DNA of 64,000 nt from Janibacter sp. CX7 (GCF_024362365.1 NZ_CP101464.1:3100001-3164000); one strand, 5' to 3'; counted from the stretch's first letter, positions 25,487 through 34,703 are shown. Numbers and translations are program-made. Notes: generated from the sequence alone by a model not told the origin.

Positions 25487-26577
25487 CCCGGGCCCCCTTC
25501 GCCCGCCGCACCGCCCGACGCCCCGCCACGAGCGCGCAGCTCTGGACCACCGTCTGTGCGGCACTGGCGGCGGCCGCCTTCGCCAGCAACCTCGCCGCTG
25601 GCTGGCGCGCCGACCACCGACACGTCCTCGCCGCCGGCGACCGGCTGTCGCTCCAGTCGCGGGTCCACAACGGGCAGCCGCACGAGGTGCTCGTCCCCGG
25701 CACGGCCGTGGACCTGCAGGTGGGCCGACCCGTGCGCGAGATGGACGCGAGCCTCGTCGACCTCGGCGCCGACCGCGACTGGTCGGACACGGCGCCCGTG
25801 CGCGCCGATGACGCGGCCCGCCTCGTCCCCGTCTCGTGGCTGGCCCGGCCGGTCGACAACGCCGCTGGTCAGGAGGTCGGCGAGCAGGAGATCGGCATCC
25901 GCCTCGTCGCCGGCGGGAGACGCATCGACCTGGCGGACGGGACGGGACGGGAGCTGGCCGCCGAGGCCACGGGCACCGGCACCTCAACGCTCGTCGCCGT
26001 CGACGCCGAGGTCGACGACCTCGCCGTCGAGGTGACCTTCGACGGCGTGACCCAGCGCCTCGACGTGGCGACCGGAGAGCTGGACCGCGGCGCCGCCGGA
26101 GGACTGGCAGTCCGCCCGCGGCGGGTCGACGTGCCGTGCCCCGACTCCCGACCGTGCCAGCTGCGGACCGACGCCGCGTGGCGGCCCTACGCCCGCCGGG
26201 CCACCCTCACGACCGGACCCCTGGCCCCCTACGCCTGGGACGACGAGCTCGGCTGGGCAGGCCAGGGGCGGCACTGGACCGGGGTCGCCGTCCGCCCCTC
26301 CCCGATGTCATACGTCGTGGACCGCGACGGCACGCCGCGCAGCGTCACCGGCGTCGCCTTCCTCTCGCTCCGCCTGGACGGGCAGGAGCCGGAGCGCACC
26401 GAGGGCCTCGAGGGCGGGGAGACGTACTCCAGCGCCCGCCCCGGCTATGCGGTCTTCGCCGTCGACGACGATGCGACGCCGCGCGAGCTCTCGGTGGCGC
26501 GCACGCTCCGACTCGACGGGGCGACCATGCCGACGACGGTGCGGGTCTCGGGTCGCTACCAGCTCGGGCGGGGCTGA
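25483..26577 (+). CDS. Exported protein of unknown function, paralogue B
   Basis: A 364-residue protein, GTG start inside the preceding gene's stop. The N-terminus has a single membrane helix (TTVCAALAAAAFASNLAAGW), followed by an extracytoplasmic beta-rich region with segments VPGTAVDLQVGRPVREMDAS, VDVPCPDSRPCQLRTDAAWR and VTGVAFLSLRLDGQEPERTE. Same general plan as its neighbour: anchor, propeller-like or Ig-like strands, then a cluster with Cys pairs and a conserved GLGWA/ELGWA turn. No catalytic motif seen. Probably a heteromeric partner of paralogue A. Confidence 0.7.
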   Translation: MTRAPFARRTARRPATSAQLWTTVCAALAAAAFASNLAAGWRADHRHVLAAGDRLSLQSRVHNGQPHEVLVPGTAVDLQVGRPVREMDASLVDLGADRDWSDTAPVRADDAARLVPVSWLARPVDNAAGQEVGEQEIGIRLVAGGRRIDLADGTGRELAAEATGTGTSTLVAVDAEVDDLAVEVTFDGVTQRLDVATGELDRGAAGGLAVRPRRVDVPCPDSRPCQLRTDAAWRPYARRATLTTGPLAPYAWDDELGWAGQGRHWTGVAVRPSPMSYVVDRDGTPRSVTGVAFLSLRLDGQEPERTEGLEGGETYSSARPGYAVFAVDDDATPRELSVARTLRLDGATMPTTVRVSGRYQLGRG

Positions 26578-26587
26578 CCCCCTTCGC

Positions 26588-26872
26588 TCAGGCGCGACGG
26601 CCGGAGGCGGCCACGGCACCGGCGTTGAGCACCGAGCCACTGACGAAGAGGGTCGCGCCGATGATCTGGAAGGTGTTGGACAGGCTGGCGTCGACGATCA
26701 TGTCCTGCACGCTGTCGGCGTCGGCGCCGCAGGACGACCCGGTCTCGGTCGTCGTGCACGTCCAGGAGTCCGTGGAGCTGCGGGAGTCGTGCATGTAGGC
26801 GAAGGAGAAGGCGATCGTCAATGCTCCGAGGAGCATGAAGAGCACCCCGACGATGACCGCAAGAACCCGCAT
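26588..26872 (-). CDS. Small membrane protein with Cys-containing external loop
   Basis: A 94-residue protein with two membrane helices (VLAVIVGVLFMLLGALTIAF and IIGATLFVSGSVLNAGAVAA). The loop between them contains SSTDSWTCTTTETGSSCGAD, two cysteines that may form an external disulfide. Family unknown. It faces the paralogue B gene tail to tail with 10 bases between stops. Confidence 0.65.
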   Translation of the reverse strand: MRVLAVIVGVLFMLLGALTIAFSFAYMHDSRSSTDSWTCTTTETGSSCGADADSVQDMIVDASLSNTFQIIGATLFVSGSVLNAGAVAASGRRA

Positions 26873-26937
26873 GACCCACCCCTCTCGCCGGGCACCCTGC
26901 CCGTCCGCCGACCACCGTAGCCACCGGGGGCGGCCCC

Positions 26938-26943
26938 TAGGCT
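26938..26943 (+). promoter_or_regulatory. -10 box of a leaderless promoter (TAGGCT)
   Basis: TAGGCT ends six bases before the ATG at 26950. Confidence 0.6.
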
Positions 26944-26949
26944 GGCGAC

Positions 26950-27294
26950 ATGCACCGGATCTTCACCACGGCCGTCGCCGACGTCTACCCGCACTACGTG
27001 ACCAAGGTCGAGCGCAAGGGGCGGTCCAGGGACGAGCTCGACGAGGTGATCCGCTGGCTCACCGGCTATGACCAGGCGGCGCTCGAGCGACACCTGGCCG
27101 AGGGGACGACCTTCGAGGACTTCTTCGGACAGGCGCAGCTCAACCCGGCCGCCGAGCTGATCACCGGCTCGGTCTGCGGGGTCAAGGTGCAGGAGGTCGA
27201 GGACCCGCTGATGCGCCGGATCCGCTACCTCGACAAGCTCGTCGACGAGCTGGCCAAGGGCAAGGCGATGGACAAGGTGCTGCGTTCGGCCTGA
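26950..27294 (+). CDS. DUF2200 domain protein
   Basis: A 114-residue protein matching DUF2200: [60 protein letters not shown] and [20 protein letters not shown] are characteristic. Found widely in bacteria as a stand-alone protein; function unknown. Leaderless transcript predicted by TAGGCT six bases before ATG. Confidence 0.93.
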   Translation: MHRIFTTAVADVYPHYVTKVERKGRSRDELDEVIRWLTGYDQAALERHLAEGTTFEDFFGQAQLNPAAELITGSVCGVKVQEVEDPLMRRIRYLDKLVDELAKGKAMDKVLRSA

Positions 27295-27373
27295 GCCCAC
27301 GTCGGGGCCAGCGCCCACCGCGCCGTGTCGGCCGTACCCCCTCGACCCGCGGGTGGGGTGGCGTGCGTCGGCG

Positions 27374-30300
27374 TCAGTCGCTCGGATCGAGCAGGGCCCG
27401 GATGTCGGCAGAGGTGATCGCCCCCGAGAGCGCGCCGCCGTCGTCGACGACGCGCTCGAAGAGGTCGCGCTTGCGCTCCTGCAGGTCGACGACCTTGTCC
27501 TCGATCGTGTCGGTCGACACGAGGCGGTAGACCATGACCGGCTTGTCCTGCCCGATGCGGTGGGCCCGGTCGATGGCCTGGGCCTCGGCCGCGGGGTTCC
27601 ACCACGGGTCGAGGACGAAGACGTAGTCGGCCTCGGTGAGGGTCAGGCCGACACCGCCGGCCTTGAGGCTGATGAGGAAGGCGGTCTGCTCGCCCTGCTT
27701 GAAGCCGTCGATGACGCTCGCGCGGTCGGTCGTCGCCCCGTCGAGATAGCTCGTCGTGATGCCCTCGGCCTCGAGCCGCTCGCGCACGATCGCGAGGAAG
27801 CCGGTGAACTGGCTGAAGACGAGCGCCCGGTGGCCCTCCACGGCCAGCTCGCCCAGGTGCTCGACGAGCACGTCGAGCTTGGCCGAGATGCCCTGGCCGC
27901 GGTGCTCGTCGTCGACGAGACCGGGGTCGAGGCTCAGCTGCCGCAGCCGAGTCAGCGAGGCAAGGATCGCCACGCGGTTGGCGTCGGGGTCGTCGAGCAG
28001 CCCGAGCACCCGCTTTCGCTCGCGCTGCAGGTGTCGGTCGTAGATGCGCCGGTGGGTCGCGGTGAGCTCGACCGGCAGGACCTGGATCTGCTTGGGCGGC
28101 AGGTCGATCGCCACCTCCTCCTTGGTCCGACGCAGCATGAGCGGGCGGATCCGGCGGCGCAGCCGGTCGAGCAGCTCGGGCTGCTCGCCGGACTCGATGG
28201 GCTTGCGGTAGAGGTCGCCGAAGCGGTCGCGCCGCGGGTAGAGCCCGGGTGCGGCGAGCGCGAAGAGGGACCACAGGTCCATGAGCGAGTTCTCCAGCGG
28301 GGTGCCGGTCACCGCGAGGACGAAGGGGGTCGACAGGCGCCGCAGGGCCTGGTGCGTCTTGGAGCGGTCGTTCTTGACGAACTGCGCCTCGTCGAGGATC
28401 ACGCCGCGCCAGTCGACCTCGGCGAACTCCGCGGCGTCGATGCGCAGCACGGCGTAGGAGGTGACGACGAGGTGGGCGCCGTCGACCGCCTCGGCGACGG
28501 ACGCGCCGCGGCGGCGGTGGGTCTGCGGCAGGGTACGCACGACGAGGTCGGGGACGAACTTCGCGGCCTCGCTGGCCCACGTGCCGACGACGCTCGTGGG
28601 GGCGACGACGAGCACCGGCCGGTCGAGCTCGCCCGCCTCGTGGGCGCGGGCGAGCAGCGCCAGGGCCTGCACGGTCTTGCCCAGACCCATGTCGTCGGCG
28701 AGGACGCCCCCGAGACCGGCGTCCCAGAGCGTGCTCAGCCAGTGATAGCCCTCGAGCTGGTAGGGCCGCAGGGTCGCCCGCAGGGAGGCCGGCGCCTCGG
28801 GCACCGGGCGGCTGTCGATCTCGCGGAGGGTCTCGACGCCCGAGCGCCACGCGTGATCGCGCTCGACCTCGACGTCGGCGATCGCCGCCAGCTCGTCGTA
28901 GAGGTCGACCTGGTACCGGCTCAGCCGCACCTCGCCGGCCTCCGGCTCGACGAGTGCCCGAGCCTCCTCGATGAGCGCCCGCAGGTCGTCGAGGACCGGG
29001 TGGTCGAGCCGGAACCACTCGCCGGTCTCGAGCTGCATGATCTCCTCGCCGGCGACGAGCGCGGCGAAGAGCGGCTCGAAGGGCACCTCGACGTCGCCGA
29101 CGGTGACCCGCACGTGCAGGTCGAGCCAGTCGGAGCCGCCGTCCTCGCTCGCCGCGTGCAGCGAGACCTCGGGCTCGGCGTCGAGCTCCTCGAAGCTCGG
29201 GACGTCGTCGTCGACGACCACGATGCAGCGCGGGTCGTCGTCGAGCCGCGGCACGACGACGGTGAGGGCGAGGATCGCCGCGGGCCCGTGGAGCCGCATC
29301 GGCGAGCGCAGCCGCCAGCCGTGCGGAGACCGGATCCGCGCGCCCGGCAGGTCGGCGAGCGGCTCGAGCTCCTCGAGCAGGGCGTGCTCGGCCCGGCGAT
29401 CGCGCGGGAGGGACCCCTGCTCGTCAGCACCGACGACATGGGTGCTCCCGCCCGCCGAGTAGGCGAAGCCCAGGTCGAGCAGCACGCCGCGACCGTCCCG
29501 GCGCACGTGGAGGTGCAGCTGCGGCGGCTCCGGCAGCGGCAGGTCGACGCTGTCGTCGGAGGAGATGACCGTGACCCGCTCCCGCAGCCGCGGGAGGAAG
29601 AGGGCGACGAAGCGCTCGACGTCGGCCTCGGGCACGACGATGTCGCGGCCGGCGACCAGCTCACCCAGCTCGGGCGTCAGCTCGGCACCGAAGGGCGCCA
29701 ACCGCATCCGCTCACCGTCCTCGCCCACCTCGGCCCAGACGACTCCGTGCGCCGGCTCGCCGACGAGCTGGAGATCACCCGCGTCCGGGCCGGCACCGTC
29801 GATCGACGGGCGGAGCAGGAGCCCCTCGTCGACAGCCGTGACGTCGAGGACCACCTCGACCGCCTCGTCGAGCAGCTCGACCTCGTCGCCGGCCTCGCTC
29901 GCGATGAGGGCGACGCCCGCGTCGCGGACCCGCCGCAGCGCGAGCCAGACGCTGGGCCCGAGTGCGTCGACGTGGACGTCGCCGCCCGAGCCGTAGGAGT
30001 GGCGGCGCATGCCGGTGTGCGCCTCGTAGAGGGCGAAGAGCGCGCTCACGGCGCGGCGGTGACCCTCGCGCACCCCGACCGCGGCGTAGGGGTTGGGCTG
30101 GAGAAGCTCGCTCCACGAGTACTTCTTCGCCCAGTGGCCCGCCTTGGTGCGGCGGGTCGGACGCAGCCGGAGCCGGGGGGCCCGCTCCCGCCCCCAGGTG
30201 TGCAGCGGCGCCTGGACCCGCTCGACGACGAGCGCGACGGGTGCGCCCTGGGTCAGGGGCTCCGGGTCGGGGTCGCGAGCCAGCGGCGCGAGCGCGTCCT

Positions 30301-30670
30301 CCCACGGCCGGGTCGGCGGGCTCGGCTCGACGCCGCCCGCAGATCCGCCGAGGACCTCGCGGACGCTGACCACGACGGCGACGGCGTGCTTGCAGTCACG
30401 GGCCACGGGGCAGCTGCAGCGGGCGCCCCACTCGACGACGGCATCCCTCGGGTCGCTGCGCAGGGAGACGATGGTCTGGTAGGTGTCCCGCTCCGAGCCG
30501 GCCACCTTGGCCACGACGACCCGGCCCCGGTTGAGCGTCGCCACCTGCTGGACCATGCCACGCTCCGCGTAGTCGAGACCGCGCTCGAAGGACCCCTCGT
30601 CCGTCGCGGCGAGGATCTCGTCGTCGCTCAGCCCGCGGACCCACGTGGCGGACTCGACGTCCCAGACCAC
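27374..30670 (-). CDS. SNF2-family helicase with SWIM zinc finger
   Basis: A 1098-residue HepA/RapA-superfamily ATPase. An N-terminal SWIM finger (CSCPVARDCKHAVAVV, about residues 84-99) is followed by a long bacterial-type accessory region (to about 600), then the SF2 core: Walker A DDMGLGKTVQALALLARAHE, Walker B DEAQFVKN, motif III AVTGTPLENSLMDLWSLFAL and C-terminal motifs FSQFTGFLAIVRERLEAEGI, LKAGGVGLTLTEADYVFVLD and AIDRAHRIGQDKPVMVYRLV. Such proteins remodel protein-DNA complexes; some associate with the replication fork or RNA polymerase. Length is normal for the SWIM-SNF2 type. Alternative long open frames on the other strand are shadows of this gene. Confidence 0.93.
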   Translation of the reverse strand: MVWDVESATWVRGLSDDEILAATDEGSFERGLDYAERGMVQQVATLNRGRVVVAKVAGSERDTYQTIVSLRSDPRDAVVEWGARCSCPVARDCKHAVAVVVSVREVLGGSAGGVEPSPPTRPWEDALAPLARDPDPEPLTQGAPVALVVERVQAPLHTWGRERAPRLRLRPTRRTKAGHWAKKYSWSELLQPNPYAAVGVREGHRRAVSALFALYEAHTGMRRHSYGSGGDVHVDALGPSVWLALRRVRDAGVALIASEAGDEVELLDEAVEVVLDVTAVDEGLLLRPSIDGAGPDAGDLQLVGEPAHGVVWAEVGEDGERMRLAPFGAELTPELGELVAGRDIVVPEADVERFVALFLPRLRERVTVISSDDSVDLPLPEPPQLHLHVRRDGRGVLLDLGFAYSAGGSTHVVGADEQGSLPRDRRAEHALLEELEPLADLPGARIRSPHGWRLRSPMRLHGPAAILALTVVVPRLDDDPRCIVVVDDDVPSFEELDAEPEVSLHAASEDGGSDWLDLHVRVTVGDVEVPFEPLFAALVAGEEIMQLETGEWFRLDHPVLDDLRALIEEARALVEPEAGEVRLSRYQVDLYDELAAIADVEVERDHAWRSGVETLREIDSRPVPEAPASLRATLRPYQLEGYHWLSTLWDAGLGGVLADDMGLGKTVQALALLARAHEAGELDRPVLVVAPTSVVGTWASEAAKFVPDLVVRTLPQTHRRRGASVAEAVDGAHLVVTSYAVLRIDAAEFAEVDWRGVILDEAQFVKNDRSKTHQALRRLSTPFVLAVTGTPLENSLMDLWSLFALAAPGLYPRRDRFGDLYRKPIESGEQPELLDRLRRRIRPLMLRRTKEEVAIDLPPKQIQVLPVELTATHRRIYDRHLQRERKRVLGLLDDPDANRVAILASLTRLRQLSLDPGLVDDEHRGQGISAKLDVLVEHLGELAVEGHRALVFSQFTGFLAIVRERLEAEGITTSYLDGATTDRASVIDGFKQGEQTAFLISLKAGGVGLTLTEADYVFVLDPWWNPAAEAQAIDRAHRIGQDKPVMVYRLVSTDTIEDKVVDLQERKRDLFERVVDDGGALSGAITSADIRALLDPSD

Positions 30671-30856
30671 GGGTCAGCCCCGCTACGAGGACGAAGGGAG
30701 GATCGGCATGCCCCCACCGTAGGCCGGTACCCCGTCACCGCCTCACCACGACCGCCGCCTGTGGACAGGCACCCACCGCACTCCCCGCCTGTGGACCCAG
30801 CCGTGGCCTCGCGCCGCCCGACGACGCGACGTCCCCCTTCGCCATGCGGTAGATTG

Positions 30857-30870
30857 GTTGACGTAACAAC
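30857..30870. promoter_or_regulatory. Possible MarR-type operator (GTTG-N6-CAAC)
   Basis: GTTGACGTAACAAC is an inverted repeat in a locally A/T-rich stretch, 20 bases before the alpha/beta hydrolase start. Hydrolases of this kind are often controlled by MarR/MhqR-like repressors that bind similar palindromes; the regulator is not in the window. Confidence 0.4.
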
Positions 30871-30889
30871 TATTACCCAGGAGCCCTCC

Positions 30890-31522
30890 ATGGCCACCCA
30901 CGCCTTCCCCGAGCCCGTCGTCGTCACCCACGGACCGAGCGATCCCGACGCGCCGCTCGTCGTGCTGCTGCACGGCCGCGGGTCGCACGAGGGCGAGATC
31001 ATCTCGCTCGCTCCGCATCTGCCGCAGGGCCTGCAATACGCTGCGGTGCGCGCACCGATCGCCGAGGGTGGGGGCTTCGCGTGGTTCGCCAACCGTGGCA
31101 TCGGCCGGCCGGTCGCCGAGTCGCTCGCCGCGACCATGGCGTGGTTTCGCGCCTGGCTCGACGACGTGGCCCCGGAGGGCCGCCCCGTGGTGCTCGTCGG
31201 ATTCAGCGGTGGCGCCGCCTTCGCCGGCGGGCTCCTGCTGGCCGACCCCCAGCGCTTCGTGGGCGGGGCGATCCTCTTCGCGACGATGCCCTTCGACGCG
31301 GGCCTGCCGACCACGCCGGAGCGACTCGCGGGCACCTCGACGCTCGTCATCCAGGGCGACACCGACCAGGTCATCCCCCGCGAACTCCTCGACCGGACGT
31401 GGAACTACCTCACCGGCGAGTCCGGCGCCACGACGACGGCGCTGCGCGAGCCGGGTGGGCACGACCTCACCGCCGCCAGCCGGCAGGCCCTGTCGGCCTG
31501 GCTCGAGGACGTCACCGCCTGA
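30890..31522 (+). CDS. Alpha/beta hydrolase, phospholipase/carboxylesterase family
   Basis: A 210-residue hydrolase. Oxyanion segment VVLLHGRGSHEGEIISLAPH, nucleophile Ser in VGFSGGAAFAGGLLLA (GxSxG), acid Asp in VIQGDTDQVIP and His in EPGGHDLTAASRQAL complete the triad. It matches the phospholipase/carboxylesterase group, which includes MhqD-like hydrolases responding to quinones. RBS CAGGAG. A GTTG-N6-CAAC palindrome lies upstream, suggesting induction by a small molecule. Substrate not determinable. Confidence 0.87.
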   Translation: MATHAFPEPVVVTHGPSDPDAPLVVLLHGRGSHEGEIISLAPHLPQGLQYAAVRAPIAEGGGFAWFANRGIGRPVAESLAATMAWFRAWLDDVAPEGRPVVLVGFSGGAAFAGGLLLADPQRFVGGAILFATMPFDAGLPTTPERLAGTSTLVIQGDTDQVIPRELLDRTWNYLTGESGATTTALREPGGHDLTAASRQALSAWLEDVTA

Positions 31523-31680
31523 CGGTCGCGTCAGACCCCCGCGCAGCGCGCGGTCACCGCGTCGACGAGGTCGTCGAGGCCCGGGGCGTGGCTGCGGCGG
31601 ATCAGTCTGCTCCGCTGAGGCGAAGGGGGGAAGGCCAGTACCCCGACAGGCAGGCACTCCCCCAGCGCCGGCCGGGGTCC

Positions 31681-31686
31681 TATCGT
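31681..31686 (+). promoter_or_regulatory. -10 box of a leaderless promoter (TATCGT)
   Basis: TATCGT ends seven bases before the ATG of the aldo/keto reductase gene. Confidence 0.6.
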
Positions 31687-31693
31687 CGAGGAC

Positions 31694-32578
31694 ATGAGCA
31701 CCCCCACGATCTCCCTGAACAACGACGTGACCATCCCGGCTCTCGGTTTCGGCGTCTTCCAGACCCGGCCGGACGAGACGATCGCTGCGGTCGAGACGGC
31801 GCTGCAGATCGGCTACCGGCACATCGACACGGCCGCCGCCTACGGCAACGAGCGCGAGGTCGGCGAGGCGATCCGCCGGTCCGGTCTCGCCCGCGACGAG
31901 GTCTTCGTCGAGACGAAGATCTGGATCAGCGACTACGGCTACGACGAGACGCTGCACTCCTTCGACAAGAGCGCCGGCAAGCTCGGCGTCGAGCAGATCG
32001 ACCTGCTGATCCTGCACCAGGCGCTGCCGGGCGAGTTCGACACGACGATCGGCGCCTACCGAGCGCTGGAGCGGCTGCTCGCCGACGGCAGGGTGCGCGC
32101 CATCGGCGTCTCGAACTTCATGCACGAGCACCTCGACCGGCTCCTCGCGGAGACCGAGGTCGTGCCGGCCGTCAACCAGATCGAGGTGCACCCGTACTTC
32201 CGCCAGTCGGCGCTGCTCGACCGCAACAACGAGCTCGGGATCGTCAGCCAGGCGTGGTCCCCGATCGGCGGCATCACCTTCTACCGGGACTCCGGCCACA
32301 CGAGCACCCTCGAGAACGAGACGATCCGCTCGATCGCGGACGCACACGGCAAGACGCCCGCGCAGGTCATGCTCGGCTGGCACCTGCAGCAGGGCCGCCA
32401 GGTCATCCCGAAGTCCGTGACTCCCGCGCGGATCGCCGAGAACTTCGACGTCTTCGACATCGAGCTCTCCGAGACCGAGCTGGCCGCCATCGACGGCCTC
32501 GACACCGGCAAGCGCGGTGGCCCCGAGCCGGAGGACATCACGCTGGAGAGCTTCGGCCGGGAGATCCCGGAGGCATGA
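31694..32578 (+). CDS. Aldo/keto reductase (2,5-diketo-D-gluconate reductase type)
   Basis: A 294-residue (alpha/beta)8 NADPH-dependent reductase. The catalytic tetrad is visible: Asp and Tyr in HIDTAAAYGNEREVG, Lys in VETKIWISDY and His in DLLILHQALPGE. The coenzyme phosphate motif lies in VIPKSVTPARIAENFDVFDI. It reduces aldehydes or ketones; the exact substrate is not predictable, although the closest characterised group is 2,5-diketo-D-gluconate reductase. Start ATG at 31694 fits a leaderless transcript. Confidence 0.93.
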   Translation: MSTPTISLNNDVTIPALGFGVFQTRPDETIAAVETALQIGYRHIDTAAAYGNEREVGEAIRRSGLARDEVFVETKIWISDYGYDETLHSFDKSAGKLGVEQIDLLILHQALPGEFDTTIGAYRALERLLADGRVRAIGVSNFMHEHLDRLLAETEVVPAVNQIEVHPYFRQSALLDRNNELGIVSQAWSPIGGITFYRDSGHTSTLENETIRSIADAHGKTPAQVMLGWHLQQGRQVIPKSVTPARIAENFDVFDIELSETELAAIDGLDTGKRGGPEPEDITLESFGREIPEA

Positions 32579-32603
32579 TGGGCCGCGTGGCCCATGAGAC
32601 ACA

Positions 32604-32635
32604 GACATCCCGCGTGCTCGCGCACGCGGGATGTC
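32604..32635. terminator. Bidirectional terminator hairpin
   Basis: GACATCCCGCGTGC (32604-32617), a TCGC loop and GCACGCGGGATGTC (32622-32635): a perfect 14-bp stem between two convergent genes (aldo/keto reductase and DksA-like). Confidence 0.88.
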
Positions 32636-32656
32636 CTTGATCCGCATCACCTGCGG

Positions 32657-32995
32657 TCAGCGGGCAGCGCAATCGATGCAGGTCCGCGCCGTGGGTCGCG
32701 CCTCGAGCCGACCCGCCGAGATGGGGCGACCGCACCGCTCGCAGGTGCCGTAGTCGCCTGCGTCGAGGCGGGCCAGAGCAGCGTCGATCTCGCGGAGGTG
32801 CTCGCGGGCCTGCCGAGCGAGCGCATCGACCTGCGAGCGCTCGAAGGCGATCGTCGCCCCCTCCGGGTCGTGCTCGTCGTCGGCGTTGCTCCCCTCGCTG
32901 GCCTCGACGAGCGCGTCGAAGTCGCCGGTGAGGGTCGCGAGACGAGCGAGGGTCTCCCTTCTATCGGCGTCGAGAAGTGTCCGTGGGTCAGGCAT
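32657..32995 (-). CDS. TraR/DksA-type C4 zinc-finger protein
   Basis: A 112-residue protein with an N-terminal coiled coil (SQVDALARQAREHLREIDAA) and a C-terminal zinc finger CERCGRPISAGRLEARPTAR followed by TCIDC (C-x2-C-x17-C-x2-C). The coiled-coil tip of E. coli DksA carries DXXDXA; here the corresponding turn is GSNADDEHDPEG. It probably binds the RNA polymerase secondary channel. Given the small alarmone synthetase at 5976, a ppGpp-related role is possible but unproven. Confidence 0.88.
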   Translation of the reverse strand: MPDPRTLLDADRRETLARLATLTGDFDALVEASEGSNADDEHDPEGATIAFERSQVDALARQAREHLREIDAALARLDAGDYGTCERCGRPISAGRLEARPTARTCIDCAAR

Positions 32996-33128
32996 CCACG
33001 CATCATGGCACCCGCCCTCTACAGGTCGGCGGGCTGCCCCCGGAGGTGGGGTCGGATTGGGGAGCTTCGACGCCAGGACGTCAAGCCTCTCGGGCTGGCG
33101 CAGCGCCGCATCCGTGGGTCACCGGCCA

Positions 33129-34259
33129 CTAGTCCTGGGCTTCGCCGAGGCGCGCGTCGGGCGTGAGCTCGCCCCTGAGACCGCCGCCGGTCGCAGCCCG
33201 GGCAAGAGCACGACCCAGCGCAGGTGCCTGCTTGAACAGATTGTGACCGGCCACAAAAAGGACAGAGCCTGCCTCCCACACGGCCACGCCGTCCTCGCTC
33301 CATGGGAGGTCGGTCACCCAGCAGTGAAGGAAGTCGCGCGGCTCTGGGTGGAGACCGGGCAGCGCCCGTGTCACGTATTCGCGTGCGCGTTCGTCCAGCG
33401 ATCGAATCGCCGCAGGGTCGATGAACGTTCCGTCGTCGCGGACGCCGACGGTTTCGCTGAGTCCGACCGAATAACTGCTGTTGCCCGGTAGCGGCGCCGC
33501 GTACACACCGACTTCGCCGAAGACGCCGCTGCTGTCCTGCAGGCACGCGACTCGTGCCGGGGCGGCCGCTTTCACGTCGAAGGTCAGCCGGACGTGTGCG
33601 GCAAGGCGAACCGGCAGCGACAGGCCGACGCTGCGGGCCAGGCGGGCGGTTTCGCGGCCGGCGCACACGACCACCTTGGAGTAGACAGCCCGGTCGGCGA
33701 CGCTGCGCACCTCGACCGTCCCATCGGCGCGGGGATCGATGGAGATGACCTCTGCGGTGGTGACGGCATCTTCGAGGGCACCCGCGAGTGCCGTGATCGC
33801 GGTGCGGGTGCGGATCGCCCCGCCCGACTCGTCGAGCACCGCTGGCCCCGAGTACCCAGCGAGCAGCGGCATTCGCTGGGCGAGCTCCGCTGCATCGATC
33901 TCGTGCGCTTCCACGCCGCCGACCTGGTCAAGCACCCGCAGCCGCGCCAGAGCGCTGTCGCCGATCGCCACGACACCGTCTGATGAGACCAGCTCGACGT
34001 CGAAGTGTTCGGCCCACTCATCCCATACGCCGCGGCTTTCGCGCGCGAGAGCGACGAGTCGCGGGTCGTCGTGGGCATGCCGGAAGATCCGCGACTCGCC
34101 TGCGGACTGACCCGTGCCGGGCACACCGGCCTCGTACAAGCGCACCGGAACGCCCTGCTCCCGCAGCGCGTACGCCGTCGACAGACCGACGATCCCGCCC
34201 CCGATCACTGCTACCTCGGGTGAACGCGTCGTGGCAACGTCGTCGTCAGTTCCTGTCAT
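33129..34259 (-). CDS. FAD-dependent amine/amino-acid oxidase (DAO family, sarcosine oxidase-like)
   Basis: A 376-residue flavoprotein. The N-terminal dinucleotide motif EVAVIGGGIVGLSTAYALRE, the middle DAO segments AGESRIFRHAHDDPRLVALA, AHEIDAAELAQRMPLLAGYS, and the C-terminal FVAGHNLFKQAPALGRALAR match monomeric sarcosine oxidase and N-methyltryptophan oxidase. It should oxidise a secondary amine to an imine with H2O2 release. Where sarcosine oxidase has a covalent flavin Cys, I see CLQDSSG near residue 245 but cannot confirm it. GAGGAACC ribosome site upstream of the ATG. Region has lower G+C than neighbours. Confidence 0.85.
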   Translation of the reverse strand: MTGTDDDVATTRSPEVAVIGGGIVGLSTAYALREQGVPVRLYEAGVPGTGQSAGESRIFRHAHDDPRLVALARESRGVWDEWAEHFDVELVSSDGVVAIGDSALARLRVLDQVGGVEAHEIDAAELAQRMPLLAGYSGPAVLDESGGAIRTRTAITALAGALEDAVTTAEVISIDPRADGTVEVRSVADRAVYSKVVVCAGRETARLARSVGLSLPVRLAAHVRLTFDVKAAAPARVACLQDSSGVFGEVGVYAAPLPGNSSYSVGLSETVGVRDDGTFIDPAAIRSLDERAREYVTRALPGLHPEPRDFLHCWVTDLPWSEDGVAVWEAGSVLFVAGHNLFKQAPALGRALARAATGGGLRGELTPDARLGEAQD

Positions 34260-34304
34260 CGCGGTTCCTCGATCTGTTAGGGATGTGCGATATGCCGTAA
34301 GAAA

Positions 34305-34368
34305 AGGGGTCGCTGCCACGACGTCAACGGACTGTGTCAGCCCGAAGTCACCGCGGGCAGCGACCCCT
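34305..34368 (-). terminator. Terminator of the leftward ADH operon (13-bp stem, T-run)
   Basis: AGGGGTCGCTGCC (34305-34317) pairs with GGCAGCGACCCCT (34356-34368). Read leftward, the stem is followed by TTTTC, making a rho-independent terminator beyond the ABM monooxygenase gene. The 38-base loop is long. It separates that operon from the amine oxidase gene. Confidence 0.7.
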
Positions 34369-34400
34369 CATGTCCGGGTCAGTACTCCCGGTCTGTGGTG

Positions 34401-34703
34401 TCAGGCGGGCAGCTTGGAGCCCAACACGTCGAGCTTCTCGATCGTCGGTTCGGAGAACATCGCACCGGTCTGCTCGCCGAGAGCTGCCGCAACAGCGCCG
34501 GACAGGTGAGCGTCACGTCCGGCGTCGTCGGGGAACACGTCGAAGATCCCGAAGGAGGAGGGCCCGAGGCGGATCGCGAACCACGCAGTGGTCGCCGGCT
34601 CTTCCTCGACAAGCGCACGGCCGCTGTCAAGGAACTCCTTCACGTCGTCCTCCTTGCCGGGCAGCGCGTCGAACCTGACCAGCAGTCCCTTGGTCACACT
34701 CAT
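34401..34703 (-). CDS. ABM-domain monooxygenase-like protein
   Basis: A 100-residue dimeric alpha/beta-barrel protein of the antibiotic biosynthesis monooxygenase superfamily: VTKGLLVRFDALPGKEDDVK, FLDSGRALVEEEPATTAWFA and FGIFDVFPDDAGRDAHLSGA. Similar to YgiN-type quinol monooxygenases and to heme-degrading relatives, but active residues vary so the reaction is open. Overlaps the DJ-1 gene by four bases (ATGA). Confidence 0.8.
   Translation of the reverse strand: MSVTKGLLVRFDALPGKEDDVKEFLDSGRALVEEEPATTAWFAIRLGPSSFGIFDVFPDDAGRDAHLSGAVAAALGEQTGAMFSEPTIEKLDVLGSKLPA

Noticed and set aside
27353..31522. 1389-codon plus-strand open frame opposite the SNF2 helicase
   Set aside because: It mirrors the well-supported helicase gene; only 30890-31522 (hydrolase) is genuine.
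31531..31734. Minus-strand 67-codon frame ending SHAPGLDDLVDAVTARCAGV
   Set aside because: Might be the tail of a lost gene, but it overlaps the aldo/keto reductase promoter and start and no homology can be seen.
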